From NCBI GenBank assembly GCA_019918135.1, contig WBZZ01002125.1, forward strand, positions 36,001-100,000: a stretch of DNA of 64,000 nucleotides, written 5' to 3'. Shown piece by piece: positions 1 to 11,144 of this stretch. Source of the stretch: Paulinella micropora. Its lineage: Eukaryota; Cercozoa; Imbricatea; Euglyphida; Paulinellidae. The position numbers were made by a program, and so were the translations under genes. Each line of letters starts with the position of its first letter. The stretch's first letter is position 1. Under the pieces are notes generated by a model. It was not told the origin of the DNA and searched no databases. It worked only from the letters and a program-made list of their open reading frames with translations.

Positions 1-19
1 GAAAGAGGAGATTATATGC

Positions 20-1778
20 ATGGGAAAAAGGTGCCCATCGCTGGCGAGATTTGGAGAAGGAGCAGGGGCCGATGTATATATTACCAACGAGTATTGCTTT
101 CATGTAAAGGTGGAAGAGAAGGACAGACAGGAGTTTATTCCGAGAAGGGGACGACTCCCTGATATCCCGGCAGAAAATATTAAAAGCTTTATTAATGAAT
201 TCTGGGGTGACGAGCCTACGTGGCCGCGCTCACTGACAGAAGTGAAAAAGTGCCTGCGCACTCTTTTTGAAAACAATAAACCATATACGGTTATACTCCC
301 GTACAATGAGAAGGCGATATGGGCGCAGGAGATACGGGACCGGCTTATTGATCATCCGATACCGGTGCCCTCACGGAAGCAACACTTAGTGGTGGCTTGT
401 CGTCTCGGGACTCGTGAGCAGAGCAGTGCATACAAGCGGAAGCTCAGAGACCAGGACAAGTTGAAATTGATTCCTCAAGCATTCACATGCTTCGATGGTT
501 TCTACACCCGAAAAGCTCCGTTGCAATATGCGAGATTAATAAATATGTTGGTAGGTCTGGCGGAGGACGACGAGCCAGACACTGCCACATATGAAAAAAC
601 GGGAATGGACGATATATCAGAAGAAGAGTTGGGCTTGGAGGAGGACAGAGCACCCCTCAAGCATCACAAGAGAATGTCAGAGGAGGAGTTTAAGGCGGCG
701 ATAGACGAGAAATTGGCAGGAGGAGCAGGTACGGAGAAGGAGAAAGAGGTTTTGAAAGAGAGATTGAAGGCGAACAAAATGATTTTTGACCCCCCTCAAG
801 CGGGAGGTGTCAAGCCGGAAGACTTCACCGCGGTTATTTGTAAAATACCAGGTGTTGAGCCTTCCCCGGCGCCACGACGGGCAAATCTGAGTATACATGA
901 AGCAAAGATCGCAGAAGAACAAGCACGACAGTTACTCGATGAGGATTTCATTGAGAGATCGACATCTCCAATAGTTTTCCAACCGAGACTGGTGCCTAAA
1001 CCGGGAGGAGAATGGCGCTTAACGGTTAACTATGCCCGCGTCAATAAAGTTTTAGAGGAGGAACGAAATCCATTACCTACTCTTGAAGAAGGAAGGCGAG
1101 TATTGCGGAACGCCAAGCTTGCGGAACGCCAAGCTATACTCAGTCATTGATCTGAAGAATGGCTTCTGGCAAATTCCACTGGATGAAAAGTCCAGATGGC
1201 TGACTGCATTTGTAGTAGGAATGGAGATATATCAGTGGAAAGTGCTTCCGATGGGACTCAAACAGGCCCCGGGACTCTTTCAGAAAGCGATGCAAAGCAT
1301 GCTGAGTAGCAAATATGATGACCAGACAGAGGGAGGTTCCATGAGGAGAAGAGGACAGAAGGCGGGAGAGTACGCATTTTGTTACATCGATGACATTATC
1401 GTGTACTCCAATACGATGGAAGAGCACATCGACCATCTAACAGACATTTTCAGGCGTATCAAACTATTTGGCCTGAAATGTAATTTGAAGAAATGTCAAC
1501 TCGCAAAGACAAGCGTGACATATTTGGGGTACGAAATCTCTTACAACAGAGTCTCGATATCCAAAGAGAAGAGGGAGGAGATCATGAGCCGGCAGAGGCC
1601 GAAGAATCGCACAGAGCTGCACTCATTTCTTGCGATGGCGCAATATTATAGCCAGTTCATACCCAATTGGGGTGCAACTCGGGCTAAGTTGGAGAGAATG
1701 GTTGACTTCGGTGATTTTGAGAAGTGGGATGATGAAGCCTTAGAAGGGTACAACATGATTTGTCTGAATTTCAGTTAG
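20..1778 (+). pseudogene. Ty3/gypsy-like reverse transcriptase, frameshifted and 3'-truncated
   Basis: Two overlapping plus-strand frames make one reverse transcriptase. The first (20-1150) has an unrecognised charged N-terminal region of about 300 residues, then the RT fingers with LVPKPGGEWRLTVNY. The second (from about 1083) has SVIDLKNGFWQIPL, LPMGLKQAPGLFQ and the catalytic YIDD box at 1383-1394, followed by the connection region (TYLGYEIS, LHSFLAMAQYYSQFIPNW). These blocks are typical of Ty3/gypsy and related LTR retroelements. The frame is lost at a 16-bp tandem duplication (1103-1134). The protein stops at 1778 before any RNase H or integrase, and a degenerate repeat field begins there. 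No LTR is seen. RT identity is firm; family placement is inferred. Confidence 0.85.
1103..1134 (+). repeat. 16-bp exact tandem duplication inside the RT gene
   Basis: The 16-mer TTGCGGAACGCCAAGC occurs twice head to tail (1103-1118 and 1119-1134). Sixteen is not a multiple of three, so the reading frame changes exactly at this point. RT-like sequence continues in a different frame on each side. Confidence 0.95.
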
Positions 1779-2160
1779 TGTACCTCCGGGCCGGACCACA
1801 TGATATTATTAAGCACTTCCGGGACCCAGAAAGATTTCTCAGGACCCGGCAATTTTTTCCTAGACCCGGCGATTTTTCCCGGGACCTGGCAAAAAAATTT
1901 GCCATGACCAGGTGAATTTTTCCTTCACTCTGCAATTTTCCCAGAACCGGTGAGAAATACTTTGCCGGGATCCGGCGATTTTTTCTTATACCCTGCAATT
2001 TTTGCCGGGACCCGGCAAAATGTGACTTTTCCTAGACCCGGCAAAATTCGCCGGAATCCGACAAAAAATCATTTTCCTGGGAAATAAAAATTTGTCAGAT
2101 CCTGACTGACAAACGAAAAAAAAATTTGTCAGATCCTGACAAAAAAAAAAAAAAAATTGT
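1779..2160. repeat. Degenerate short-unit repeat (ACCCGGCAATTTTT-like)
   Basis: From the RT stop codon onward the sequence is a run of imperfect 20-30 bp units around ACCCGGCAATTTTT, drifting into TTTGTCAGATCCTGAC units and A-runs near 2,090-2,160. No coding signal is seen. Confidence 0.7.
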
Positions 2161-2197
2161 CAACAATAGGAAAAATGGTTCAGTACGTCCATTTTCG

Positions 2198-3091
2198 TCA
2201 AGACCCGACAAATTTTGTCAGCATTTGTCGCCGTAGTGTTGGATGCGGTTCACGCCGGGGCAAGGGTGTCGCTCCACTCGCTAGGCTACCCGGGCGGGCA
2301 AACGGATCGACAGAGGTGGTTGGAGATACCCTACCGATGGGGGCCAATGTTGTTGCACCTACAGGCAACGCAACTGGGGTAAAGGCCATCGTTTGAGTGA
2401 CTACAAGGGACGATGTTGCAGTAGATGGTGGTGCAGCTGGGGTGGCGGGGCTCGTCGATGGGTGAGTCGGCGGTGCAGGTCCCAAAGGAATAATTTCCAA
2501 GGTCGCTGCTGGAGTCGTACCAGCCAGGGTTGATGGGGGCACGGTGACAGGAGTGCTTGCAGGGGTTGGAAGTACCAATCCAGAAAGAGATCCAGGTGCC
2601 CCAGGGATCGAAGTCGAAATCGGTACATGGTTAACAAATTCCTCTAAAGGAATGAATGTACCCAATTGATTCCAGAGAGCTCCGTGTTGAGCTGCAGAGC
2701 CTGTAGTACTAGGTCCCAGGTACTCCTGGTAGATGTCGTGGGCTCTTACATTTGGATTCCACATCAACTTTAGGGAGGGTGTCGGTACCAATTGTAGATG
2801 AAGCAAATTAGACTAAGTTTGGCAATGCTTATCGTTTACTGCTTTGAGTAGAATATTACGGTATTTACCAGAGTAAGTAGTAAATAAATCTTCTCGAAAC
2901 TGTGTTGATTGAGTCCACGAGAGGTCCGTAGTGAGAGGAGTTGACTTCCCTTCCTCAACTTCCTTCAGGAATTTCTTCTCGGAGGGCAGAAGACCATGGT
3001 AAACTCCCAGGATGGTAAATGGGTCCAGACATTTCCTCTTGTGCTCCCGAAGACGCGACAGGGGATCGTCGTGGCGTGAGTTGGCGAACAT
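2198..3091 (-). pseudogene. Uncharacterised Pro/Thr-rich protein, one internal stop
   Basis: A minus-strand frame stays open from 3091 to 2198 except for one TAG at 2813-2815. The N-terminal 90 residues are charged and globular-looking (RLREHKRKCLDPFTILG, LPSEKKFLKEVEEGK). The C-terminal 150 residues are rich in Pro, Thr, Ala and Ser. No known domain is recognised. A further minus-strand open stretch at 3098-3472 has intron-like sequence and may be an upstream exon. The stop may be a mutation, or an intron may remove it. It could be a host gene or part of an unrecognised transposon. Confidence 0.4.
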
Positions 3092-3472
3092 TGCACGTCA
3101 CCAGGGGTAGACCAGGTAGTGTGGGTACACTTGTAGAGCACGATGAGCAGCAGAGAGGATGATCTTGCTGGGTGATAAGGGGGTGACCCTAACACTGACA
3201 AACAAAACCAGGACATACTGTGTTGGTTGACTGCATAGAGTGTAGAAGAACAGAGAGACGACACAAAAATGCAAAGACAGGTGAACGATCTGTCTCACAT
3301 ATGTGTTTTTGATGACCTCTGATCTCCCACGTTCGTTGAGTAGTACCTTCCTTGTAGGAGGTGCTTTCAAATCGATCTGTCGACAGAGCACACAAAACTC
3401 GTTTGTGCAGTTTCCACTTGAAAGGAAAACTCTAACTGTGAGTTTGGATACAGCCCCAAGGGATAAATACAC

Positions 3473-4324
3473 AACGAACTCTTATCAAAAATCTCTATGG
3501 CTGCATTAAGTCCTAACTCCAGAGAGTAGGTGAAATACCAGTAAATAGCTGAGAGGTCACTTCGTTTATTTTTGTAGATTTCTACTTGTTTGCAGACTTT
3601 GGTTGCAAAGTACGATCACAGTGAACGTTGATTTGTGAGTTGGTATCGTGTGACACTTGAACATGCTGGTGTAGCACTTGAAGGAGGGCTTCAAGTCCAA
3701 GTTGTGGGTTCAAGTGTCCGAGATTCGCTTTTGGAAAAAGTCTTTCACAGTCATGATGTAAAAAGCATGGATCACGGTGAAAGGCAAATATTATTTTCCG
3801 TTCTCTTCACTGCGTGTCCACAAATTTACCGTAACGTGCGTTTCAAGGGAAATCGGGGAAAAAGGCAGTAGAGTGAGAAAAAAGGTAACAGAATGGTAAA
3901 AACTTTGACTTGATCGTTGAAGTCATTCCTGAACGAAATCGAAAACTAGTTAGTGAAGTCGAAACGTCGTGCAGAGGAGAATCTAACGGGCGGTCAAAAA
4001 CAGTAAAATGTCAACGGTAGTGGTTTTGGCCGGTCGTTAAAGTGCTCAGTCTGATAACAACTTGAGTGTCACAACATATGTTTTTTTTAACCTTGAAAAA
4101 AAAGTTGAGTGCGCTGCTAAATCGATTTTAATAGTATTGTATATGATTAAAGTTTGCATGTTCCTTATTAAACTACTTCAATGAGCTTGAAAAAAATTTT
4201 AGCAGTTTTAATGAACGACGTCAACAAAGTTGTTTGTTCCGGGGTTTTGCGTACATTGCATACGTTTGTCAACAAATTACCACATTCCCTCCGGGCAGTC
4301 TTCACAGAAGGGGGATTGATGCGT

Positions 4325-4365
<41 letters not shown>

Positions 4366-5388
4366 GGCTGAGCGCAAAGTCGGTTTGTGTGCTTTTTGTC
4401 TTCTGTTTCTATTGTGTCTACTGTACCAAATTCAAATATTTTTTTACATTCTGGCTTCCCACACCATACCATACGCTTCCCTACCAATTTTTTGTTTTGT
4501 GCTTGCAAAATTGCACGTGTTTGCTTGTGTTACGTGCTTTTTTTTGAAATGCTTCCCACCATCTTGTTTTTCTTCCCTTCTGTTGCCTACAAATTATACC
4601 TTGCTGTGTTTTGTGTTTTCATATGTTCCTATACTGTGTTTGTCCAATTTTGCATAGAAATTTGTGTGTGCATGAGACTTGCATGTGCTTTTTCCCCCTA
4701 TAACTGACACCATAAAGTTGCTGCCTCCTGTTGCTGTCCATTTTGTTTTCGTCCCTTTTGTTGTCCCTACATGTTGTTTTATTGCAAATTTTTGTGTACT
4801 GTTGTTGTATGCATGTTGTGTGATTGCAAAGTGCTTGTGTGCATGATTGCTGTGTTTGTTTTTGCTGTGAGAGGGAGTTGTGAAAATGTCGTTATTCTGT
4901 TTCTGTCTTGTTACCGTTTGCCCTACTTGGCACTTTTGTGAAATACATGTATCCTATACCTGTTTTCTTTGTTTTCTCTTAGCTTACATGTTGGCTGTCT
5001 TGAACATGCACAAAACGTGTGTTTTTATGTTTGTTTTCCTTGTCCTTGTCAGCTTTGTTTTCCTTATCTGTCTGTACACTTTTTTCTTTTCTAAAAGCAT
5101 TTTATGTGTTTGTGTCAAATACCTTTCCCCTTGCCTTGCCCTGTGTTCCTACATTGTATTTACATGCCCCCCATGGAATCCCACCCTTCAATTCACATTT
5201 TCAACCACGTTTTCCGTTGCCACTCACGACATGTATGCTTGTACTTATCAATTTTTTTTGGTTTTTGTGTCTCTCTCCTTTTCACATTCACCTATATGCT
5301 ATGTGTAGTCTTTTTTGCTTTTCTGTGTTTGTTCTTGTTGTATATGATGTGCTCTTGGAATCTGATGGTAATTTTTAATTTTCTTCAG
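3473..5388. other. No recognisable gene; T-rich DNA
   Basis: Apart from a 38-base T run, I see no supported gene here. From about 4,380 to 5,388 the plus strand is very rich in T and TTTGTG words. Its long frames code only for Phe/Leu/Cys-rich peptides, as expected of a T-rich intron or upstream region. It ends with the acceptor TTCTTCAG at 5381-5388. Confidence 0.6.
4327..4364. repeat. 38-base poly-T tract
   Basis: An uninterrupted T run. On the minus strand it is a poly-A, which could be the tail of a retroposed sequence, but no matching body was recognised. Confidence 0.9.
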
Positions 5389-6305
5389 GCTTTCTATATG
5401 CAGGCTGCGCTTCCTTTCTTCGGTCCCCCGAACTACGCCGACTTGATGTCGGAGCGTCAACGCACCGACCTGATGGAGGGGTGGAATAGGGGTTGGCCCG
5501 CCGCTGTGCGCGGTGAGGAGTATGTTGTCACCTTGCGCCGCTTTGTAAACAATGCCTGGCCCCAGCACGTTGGGGGGGGGGGGTCTAGTCCGGCCATCCG
5601 TGCCGAACGTCCGCCCCCCCCCCCCCTCCCTCACAACGTGGCAGCCCCAAACCCCCAACCCGGCCAAAAGCAAAAACCAAATTTGAGAATTACCAGGATT
5701 TACTTCTTTTGCCCAAAACTATCCCAGTCGCCCTGGCCCGCAGGGCTTTAGGCCAGGCTGTTATCACAGCTATTACGTTGAGGCGGGGAGCTAAATCTAA
5801 TCTCGACCTTGGCAATGTTTCCGACTTTGATCACCCCCCAAGTACGGTCAGCGCCATGTTGCAGGGTACGGGCATCAACATGTTCAAGGACACGGTTAAA
5901 GATGACCCAACCCTGCCCTTTCGCGGGGTGATAGCTGTAGGGTTCCCGGACCTCCATAATCTGGCTGCTGTCATCACGGGGCAGCCGCCAGATGTAAATA
6001 CTGACATCTCAATCCTCACGGCTACAGGAGTAAGTTGCGGCGGGTGGCAACAGTGCTCAAAGCTAAAACGGATGTTACTAAAACAAAAATAAAAAAGGGA
6101 GCCAAGCAGCAGCGGTTCTTCCCCCCCCCCCCCCCATTTTTTCAAACACTTTCTTCTTCTTCTTCTTCTTCTTCTTCTTCTTCTTCTTCTTCTTCTTCTT
6201 CTTCTTCTTCTTCTTCTTCTTCTTCTTCTTCTTCTTCTTCTTCTTCTTCTTCTTCTTCTTCTTCTTCTTCTTCTTCTTCTTCTTCTTCTTCTTCTTCTTC
6301 TTCTT

Positions 6306-6336
<31 letters not shown>

Positions 6337-6894
6337 GGATGCCAAGGACGGACAGACGCACAAGCTCAAGGAGGAGGGCACCTTCGTGCTCGTGGCGACG
6401 TTCCGCTGGATACGCTACCGGCGGGTCACCGCGTTGGACGACATCATCATCAACGTACCCCGGTTTAGGCCGGGGTACCACAAGTTGATGGTGATGTCCT
6501 GGGTACTCTCTCTCTCTCTCTTCTCACCCCCCCCCCCCCCCCCCCCCCGCAGGACGAGAAAGCCAAGGGGACGGAGGGCCCTGGCTGGCGTTTAGCATCT
6601 CATGACCAGCGGCCATGGCTGGTTTACCTTAACAGAGATGAGGGAACCCACTGGGGCAAGCCTTTTTACGCCTCATATATTAACAGTCGCCCCTACGAAA
6701 TAGTTCAGGGTCCGGCACAACCGGGAATCAGAAGGGAAAAAATGCAAACGGAAGCCCCTGTCCCCCTGCAGCTTTGTACACAATTTCTCAGCCCCCTTGA
6801 CTGCCATCAATGCAGAAATGGGGGGCTCAGGCTACGTGAGCATGTCCAATCCGCCTCCAACAGTATGAGAAGCGAGTTAGGGAGGGGGAGGTGA
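5389..6894 (+). CDS. Uncharacterised protein, at least three exons
   Basis: Coding blocks join in phase across two GT-AG introns. Exon 1 begins after the acceptor at 5387-5388 and ends at 6029 (GTAAGT donor). It contains poly-G and poly-C runs where the frame is uncertain. From about 5690 it reads steadily (PKTIPVALARRALGQ, VIAVGFPDLHNLAAVITG). Exon 2 is 6338 to about 6498 (GTFVLVATFRWIRYRRVTAL). Exon 3 is 6553-6894 (PWLVYLNRDEGTHWGKPFYA), ending in TGA. All junctions are phase 0. The second donor may be at 6491 or a few bases later. No family was recognised. The N-terminus is undefined and may lie in further upstream exons. Confidence 0.55.
6150..6335 (+). repeat. (TTC)n microsatellite forming an intron's polypyrimidine tract
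   Basis: About 62 TTC/CTT units fill the intron at 6030-6337 right up to its TAG acceptor, after a poly-C run at 6121-6135. The next intron ends in about 20 C before its CAG acceptor at 6550-6552. Confidence 0.9.
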
Positions 6895-7737
6895 TGGTAG
6901 AAAAATGCAAGTTAACTCTTAGTGGGCCCCGGGAGTAGGGAGAGTGCGGAGAGGGTAGCTAGAGAGGAGAAAGAGGAAAAGAAGGGTGTGGTGCTCACGC
7001 TGCCACCTGGGGTGTTATTCAATGTTTACGATGAGGAGGATGAGAGTTAGAAAAAGAAATATGAGAAGATGGATAGTCGGAAAAAGAAGGGGAAGGAGGA
7101 AGCAAAGGTAGATGGGGAGGGGGAGGGGGAGGGGGAAAGAGGGGAGGGGGAGGGGGAGGGGGAGGATGAAGAAGAGGAGCCCTGGACCCCCCTGCATGCA
7201 ATTGGATTGGCACGTTGACCGCCAACTAGAAGTGAACGTGGACACGGACGACGACGACGAGCCCGAGGTAATCAATGCATGCATATATACATACATTTCA
7301 TGCATGCATATGCATGCACATATATACACACACAGGAAGAGATCGCTGTCCCCGCCCACGCCCGCACCGCCAGCCCCTCCCAATACTTGCGGACATGTAT
7401 ACACACACAGGAAGAGATCGCTGTCCCTGCCCGCGCCCGCACCGCCCGCCCCTCCCAATACTTGCGGACATCTATGCGGCAGCTGCAAACGACAGTGAAA
7501 GCTCGACCACCCTGCTGCGTGTGTCAAGCGTCGCGGTCTTAGTCACGGCGCAAAACGCGCAAAAATATATAATTCCATGGTAGAGCAGTATGGAGAAGCC
7601 AGCGATTGGGTGGACCCAGAGGTTGCCCGCCGCCGCCGCCGCAACGCAGCGGCCTCAAGCTCAAGCTTCCCCCCCCCCCCCCCCACCCCGCAGCAGGCCA
7701 CTTAAAGCCAGGACTTTATAAAAGTAAGCGAAAGGGC
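6895..7737. other. Low-complexity region with possible exons
   Basis: Contains GGGGGA-rich sequence (7,110-7,165) coding for Gly/Glu-rich peptide, a short acidic block, a 75-bp tandem duplication and a poly-C run (7,671-7,685). GT-AG-like borders (for example GAG|GTAATC near 7,268) hint at small exons, but I cannot assemble a gene. Confidence 0.4.
7323..7472 (+). repeat. 75-bp tandem duplication including a CAG acceptor
   Basis: Two adjacent 75-bp copies (7323-7397, 7398-7472) each carry TATACACACACAG followed by GAAGAGATCGCTGTCC and end with CAATACTTGCGGACAT. They differ at about five positions. The unit spans an intron-end-like sequence plus coding-like sequence. Confidence 0.9.
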
Positions 7738-8791
7738 ATGAATTTAATATCCTACCAACAACTGGTGCTAGCAATCGTGACTGGACACGCACTGTACACA
7801 TTCCTATCTTTGTTGCTGTCGTTGCTAGCAGGTAAAGAAAATCTGTGCTCATAGTGCTCTGGTTCATTACTTGCAGCTGCCTTGGCTGCTTGAGTTTTTA
7901 ATTGGGATTCTTGGCCAGAAAGACACAGATAATTAAGACTTTCATCGCAACAGGAAGCTCCTGCGTCCCAGGAAGAACTCATGTCGCCCAAAAAAAAGCA
8001 ACGTAAAAAAGATTGAAACACGGCCACATTTTCCCCAACGTTTACACACAATTTTAAGGCTCTTGGCCATAATAGAATTCTGGTTTTACGTGGCAACGTG
8101 CTGCACATTGCTGCTGTCCAATAGGTACAGGACTTGGCAGGCCATACGCAGGCAGAGTAAGCTGTTCGCTGCGCTTATATCTGACTTTGCCGGAGGCAGC
8201 GTGCTCTGTCTCAACCGCAGGCTAACACTTTAATTGTACAGAGGGCTGGCCAGCGAAACAAACTGCGACGAAGCTGTTTCCGCGCAGTGGTTGCTCTGGA
8301 AACTCTACTATTACGTGAAGTACGAACGCGTCGTACAGTGGGTTTTGTTGCAAACTCATGTTTTGGTTATGCTGGTGTTTATGTGCGAAGCAAGCCCGCC
8401 CCCTCTGCCTGGTTTGGTGGTAGCGCACCTAATTCTGCTTGGCTTAACCTACTTATCAGCACTGATACTGCTCAATACCGGTGGGGTCTGGCCCGGCGGG
8501 CAAGCGTGGGCACTTGTCCGTCTGGCATTGGCCGCACTCACGGCCGCTTGGCTTCTATACGTCTGCATGTGTTTGCTCGGCGCCACCACTAGGCGCGGGC
8601 ATGTGCAGACTATCACTGCAGCCTATGTCACGTTTGCAACGTCTGTAATTCTAATTTTGATCCACTACAATTCCTCCGCCAAGAATAAGGACAGTGTTCT
8701 GTACCATCCAGTCTGGGTTCTCTTAACTACGTGCAGTGACGCGGTTTTGGTGTCTGAAATATTTTGGTTTGTTAATTCTTTATTGTCATAA
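7738..8791 (+). CDS. Multi-exon, probably seven-helix membrane protein
   Basis: Seven hydrophobic segments in one direction can be assembled from three coding blocks. Block 1 (from ATG 7738) holds QLVLAIVTGHALYTFLSLLL and ends at a GTAAAG donor near 7,832. Block 2 (about 8,057-8,185) holds LLAIIEFWFYVATCCTLLL followed by a basic loop. Block 3 (about 8,241-8791) holds five segments (VLLQTHVLVMLVFM, GLVVAHLILLGLTYLSALIL, LVRLALAALTAAWLLYV, YVTFATSVILILIHY, VLVSEIFWFV) and ends in TAA. Seven helices fit a receptor or transporter fold, but no signature such as DRY or NPxxY is seen. Exon borders are inferred; the block 3 frame is secure. Confidence 0.5.
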
Positions 8792-8795
<4 letters not shown>

Positions 8796-8830
<35 letters not shown>

Positions 8831-9000
8831 GGGCGGGAGAAAGAGCGGAGGGGTGGGCTGCGCACTTTCCCTCCGAGTCCCCCTTGAGAGGGGGGGGGGG
8901 GTGGACTTCACCACAGCCACCCCAACCCTCCTCCCCCCCCCCTCCCCCTCCTCCTCTCTCCCTCCACTCCCCTCCTCCTCCTCCCCCCCCCGCCCGGCAG
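8796..9000. repeat. GA/CT and poly-C low-complexity tract
   Basis: A (GA)n run at 8,797-8,828 is followed by G-rich and then CCTCC/poly-C-rich sequence to about 8,995, between the membrane-protein gene and the nuclease remnant. Confidence 0.85.
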
Positions 9001-9189
9001 CCACCCCCTAGCCTGGCACCGAAAATAAAGGAAAACAAAAATCGACAACAAAAGAAAAAAAGAGGTGAAGGGGGCGCCAGTGAAACGAGAGGGTGCAGGG
9101 CGAGAGGCAAGTGCGTGGCAAGAATTCTTTGGTGCCGCTTGTTTTATTGTTTCAACTACGCAGAGCCTGAAGCAACTGGAAGTATTTGT

Positions 9190-9982
9190 ATAGAAAAACA
9201 AAGAGGAGTGCGACGTGCTCGCTAGACTGCACCTCTTACCTACGGATGGAGAAGTAATGTTTGAGGCAGGGCCTCACTTGTACAAACTGCTGCTAGATGC
9301 AAAGCAGTGGTTGCCCTTGCCCTGCAGCGTCTCCTCCCTATTAAGTTCATTTTCCCCCGATTTTCCACGCGAGGCTTTGCTTCGTGGCATTGCCAGCAGA
9401 CAAAAGCGCTCAGAAGAAGAGATTGCGGCCGAGTGGGACGCGGCGCGAGACGACGGCACCCGCCTGCACGCCTACATCGAGAGCTTTTACTGGCAACAAT
9501 GTTATCCCCGCGGTGCAGGGCCTGCTACCGGAGAAGCTTGGCGCTGAGTATGTTCAATTCCACCACTTCCATGAGAGCGTAGTGCTCACCAAGGGCTGTG
9601 TCCCCTAGCGTACAGAGCTGTAAATCTTGTCTCGCAAGTACTTGGTGGTTGGTTCTTGCGACATGCTCTATCTCTGCCCGTGCACTATGTGTCTCTATCT
9701 AGTCGACTGGAAACGCAGCAAACAATTGCGCAAGACGCCCTACCGGGCCGGCGAGACCGGGTTTAAGGTCTGCGCAGACCTGCCCAACGCCAACTTCCAC
9801 AAGTACACCATGCAACTCAATTTCTATCGGATTCTCGCGGAAAGGCAGACCGGGCGCCCGGTTTTCTGTATCTTCCTTGCAGTGTTTCACCCCAGGCAAA
9901 ACGATTTTTATTTCAAACAAGTACCAGATTGCAGTGTTTCATCACAGGCAAAACGATTTTTATTTCAAACAAGTACCAGATA
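9190..9982 (+). pseudogene. PD-(D/E)XK (RecB/Cas4-like) nuclease, decayed
   Basis: Two plus-strand blocks match the layout of PD-(D/E)XK nucleases found in giant viruses and some protists. The first (9,215-9,490) has HLYKLLL, SVSSLLSSFSPDF and GTRLHAYIESFYW, typical of the N-terminal part. The second (9,627-9,930) has VGSCDMLYL and VDWKRSK, the D...(D/E)xK catalytic core, then HKYTMQLNFYRIL. Between them the best frame changes and contains a TAG and a TAA (about 9,607-9,623). The C-terminal end is broken by a 52-bp tandem duplication. The motifs make the family likely; the lesions suggest it is inactive, although introns could remove some of them. Confidence 0.65.
9879..9982 (+). repeat. 52-bp tandem duplication at the nuclease C-terminus
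   Basis: Copies at 9879-9930 and 9931-9982 both begin GCAGTGTTTCA and end with AACAAGTACCAGAT. They differ at about three positions. Fifty-two is not a multiple of three, so the frame changes. Confidence 0.95.
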
Positions 9983-10326
9983 GGGAAAAAAAAGGGCGCA
10001 GTGCTCAGCAATCAGGCGGCACCATTTGGGGCTTTGTTACACTAACGAAATCAGTTTTATCCTGCAAGAGGCAGCGAAGAATAAATAACAGGGACTTGGA
10101 CCAGCAAGCGCCAAAAAATTCGAACCTATCTTTGCTACCTTGGGCTGCTGAGCGAAGAGCCAGGGCTGGCGGGCACGAAGCCTGACGCCTCCTGGGTCAT
10201 GGTCTGGCCCGCGCTCGAGAGCCGGCTGCTCGACAAGACCTCTCTCCGTCTCCGAGCCGGAGCCCTTCCCTTGTGCAGCACTCTGGGCGTCGGATCCCTC
10301 AAAGAGGTCTTGCAGGTGTCAAGCGA
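9983..10326. other. No gene recognised
   Basis: GC-richer sequence between the nuclease remnant and the converging coiled-coil exon. No open frame with recognisable content was found on either strand. Confidence 0.5.
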
Positions 10327-10661
10327 TTAAAAGTGGACGCCCAAAGAATTTTCGTGCAGCGCCGCAAACTTGCCCTCCAGCTCTTCTACGCGGCTTTGCA
10401 AATTGCTTTGCAACTGCTCCTCGGCTCGTAGCTTATAAAGCATTTCCTCTAGCTTGCCCAGCCTCTGTGAAAGTTCTTCTAATAAAGTTATTAATCTGAC
10501 CAAGTCTGTATTCGGGCTCAGAACCCTCGTTCTTGGCGGCAGGGGTAGTGCCCCGACTTCTTCGGCCAAAAACAGTGAGGGCCTTGGCGGCCACTCCGGG
10601 TGTGCCGCTCTGGCCGCCAAGGCAGGTGTGTGTTCACGTTTCGAATTATCGACACTAGCCG

Positions 10662-10664
<3 letters not shown>
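10327..10664 (-). CDS. C-terminal exon of a coiled-coil protein
   Basis: This minus-strand exon follows a (GATA)n-containing intron with an acceptor-like CTAG near 10,660. It codes for about 108 residues ending in TAA. The last 60 form clear heptads (LVRLITLLEELSQRLGKLEE, LRAEEQLQSNLQSRVEEL), a parallel coiled coil. The upstream part is Pro/Arg/Ala-rich. The rest of the gene is not identified and would lie to the right, possibly beyond the viral insertion. Confidence 0.5.

Positions 10665-10728
<64 letters not shown>
10665..10728. repeat. (GATA)n microsatellite
   Basis: About 16 GATA units, then TATG/TGTA-type repeats at 10,845-10,910. The same GATA motif recurs in the palindromic composite repeats of the right flank. 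Confidence 0.95.
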
Positions 10729-10729
<1 letters not shown>

Positions 10730-11138
10730 TCAGCTGCATGTCCAGATCGAAGAACAAGGAGGGGGGACATAAATACATACAGAAAATTACATGCATGCAA
10801 ACACACGCAACCACGCAAGTAAATTCACGTAAATACCACATAAATGTATGTATGTATGTATGTTGTACATATGTATGTATGTCTGTATGTACTGTGTATG
10901 TATGCTTTTACGTATGGTGTTTTTTTACTCATGTTTGGAAGAAACGAGAAAAATCAGAAAAAAACGAGACGTATTTGGGCTTTTTCCCCGATATAACACC
11001 CTTCATTTTATATTGCTGCGCCTGCGAGATTTTTCTTTCTAACATGGGTTTGTGTCTGAGCAAGAGGAAACAGACAAAAAGACAAAATCATCAGTATATA
11101 CTTACAGAGATCACTAACAACAAATAGACAGACAGATA
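10729..11138. other. Host DNA up to the viral insertion, no gene seen
   Basis: AT-rich sequence with TATG/TGTA short repeats at 10,845-10,910 and no supported coding region. It ends at the target-site duplication. Confidence 0.5.
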
Positions 11139-11144
11139 GTTCAC
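11139..11144 (+). repeat. Left target-site duplication GTTCAC
   Basis: GTTCAC abuts the left TIR and recurs at 32304-32309 abutting the right TIR. Six base pairs is the usual duplication for Polinton/Maverick integration. Confidence 0.9.

Noticed and set aside
4380-5378. Membrane protein from long Phe/Leu/Cys-rich frames
   Set aside because: Several overlapping plus-strand frames all give hydrophobic peptides because the DNA is T-rich. There are no conserved features, and an intron acceptor follows.
6035-6337. Poly-Ser or poly-Arg protein over the TTC repeat
   Set aside because: The repeat lies inside a well-bounded GT-AG intron.
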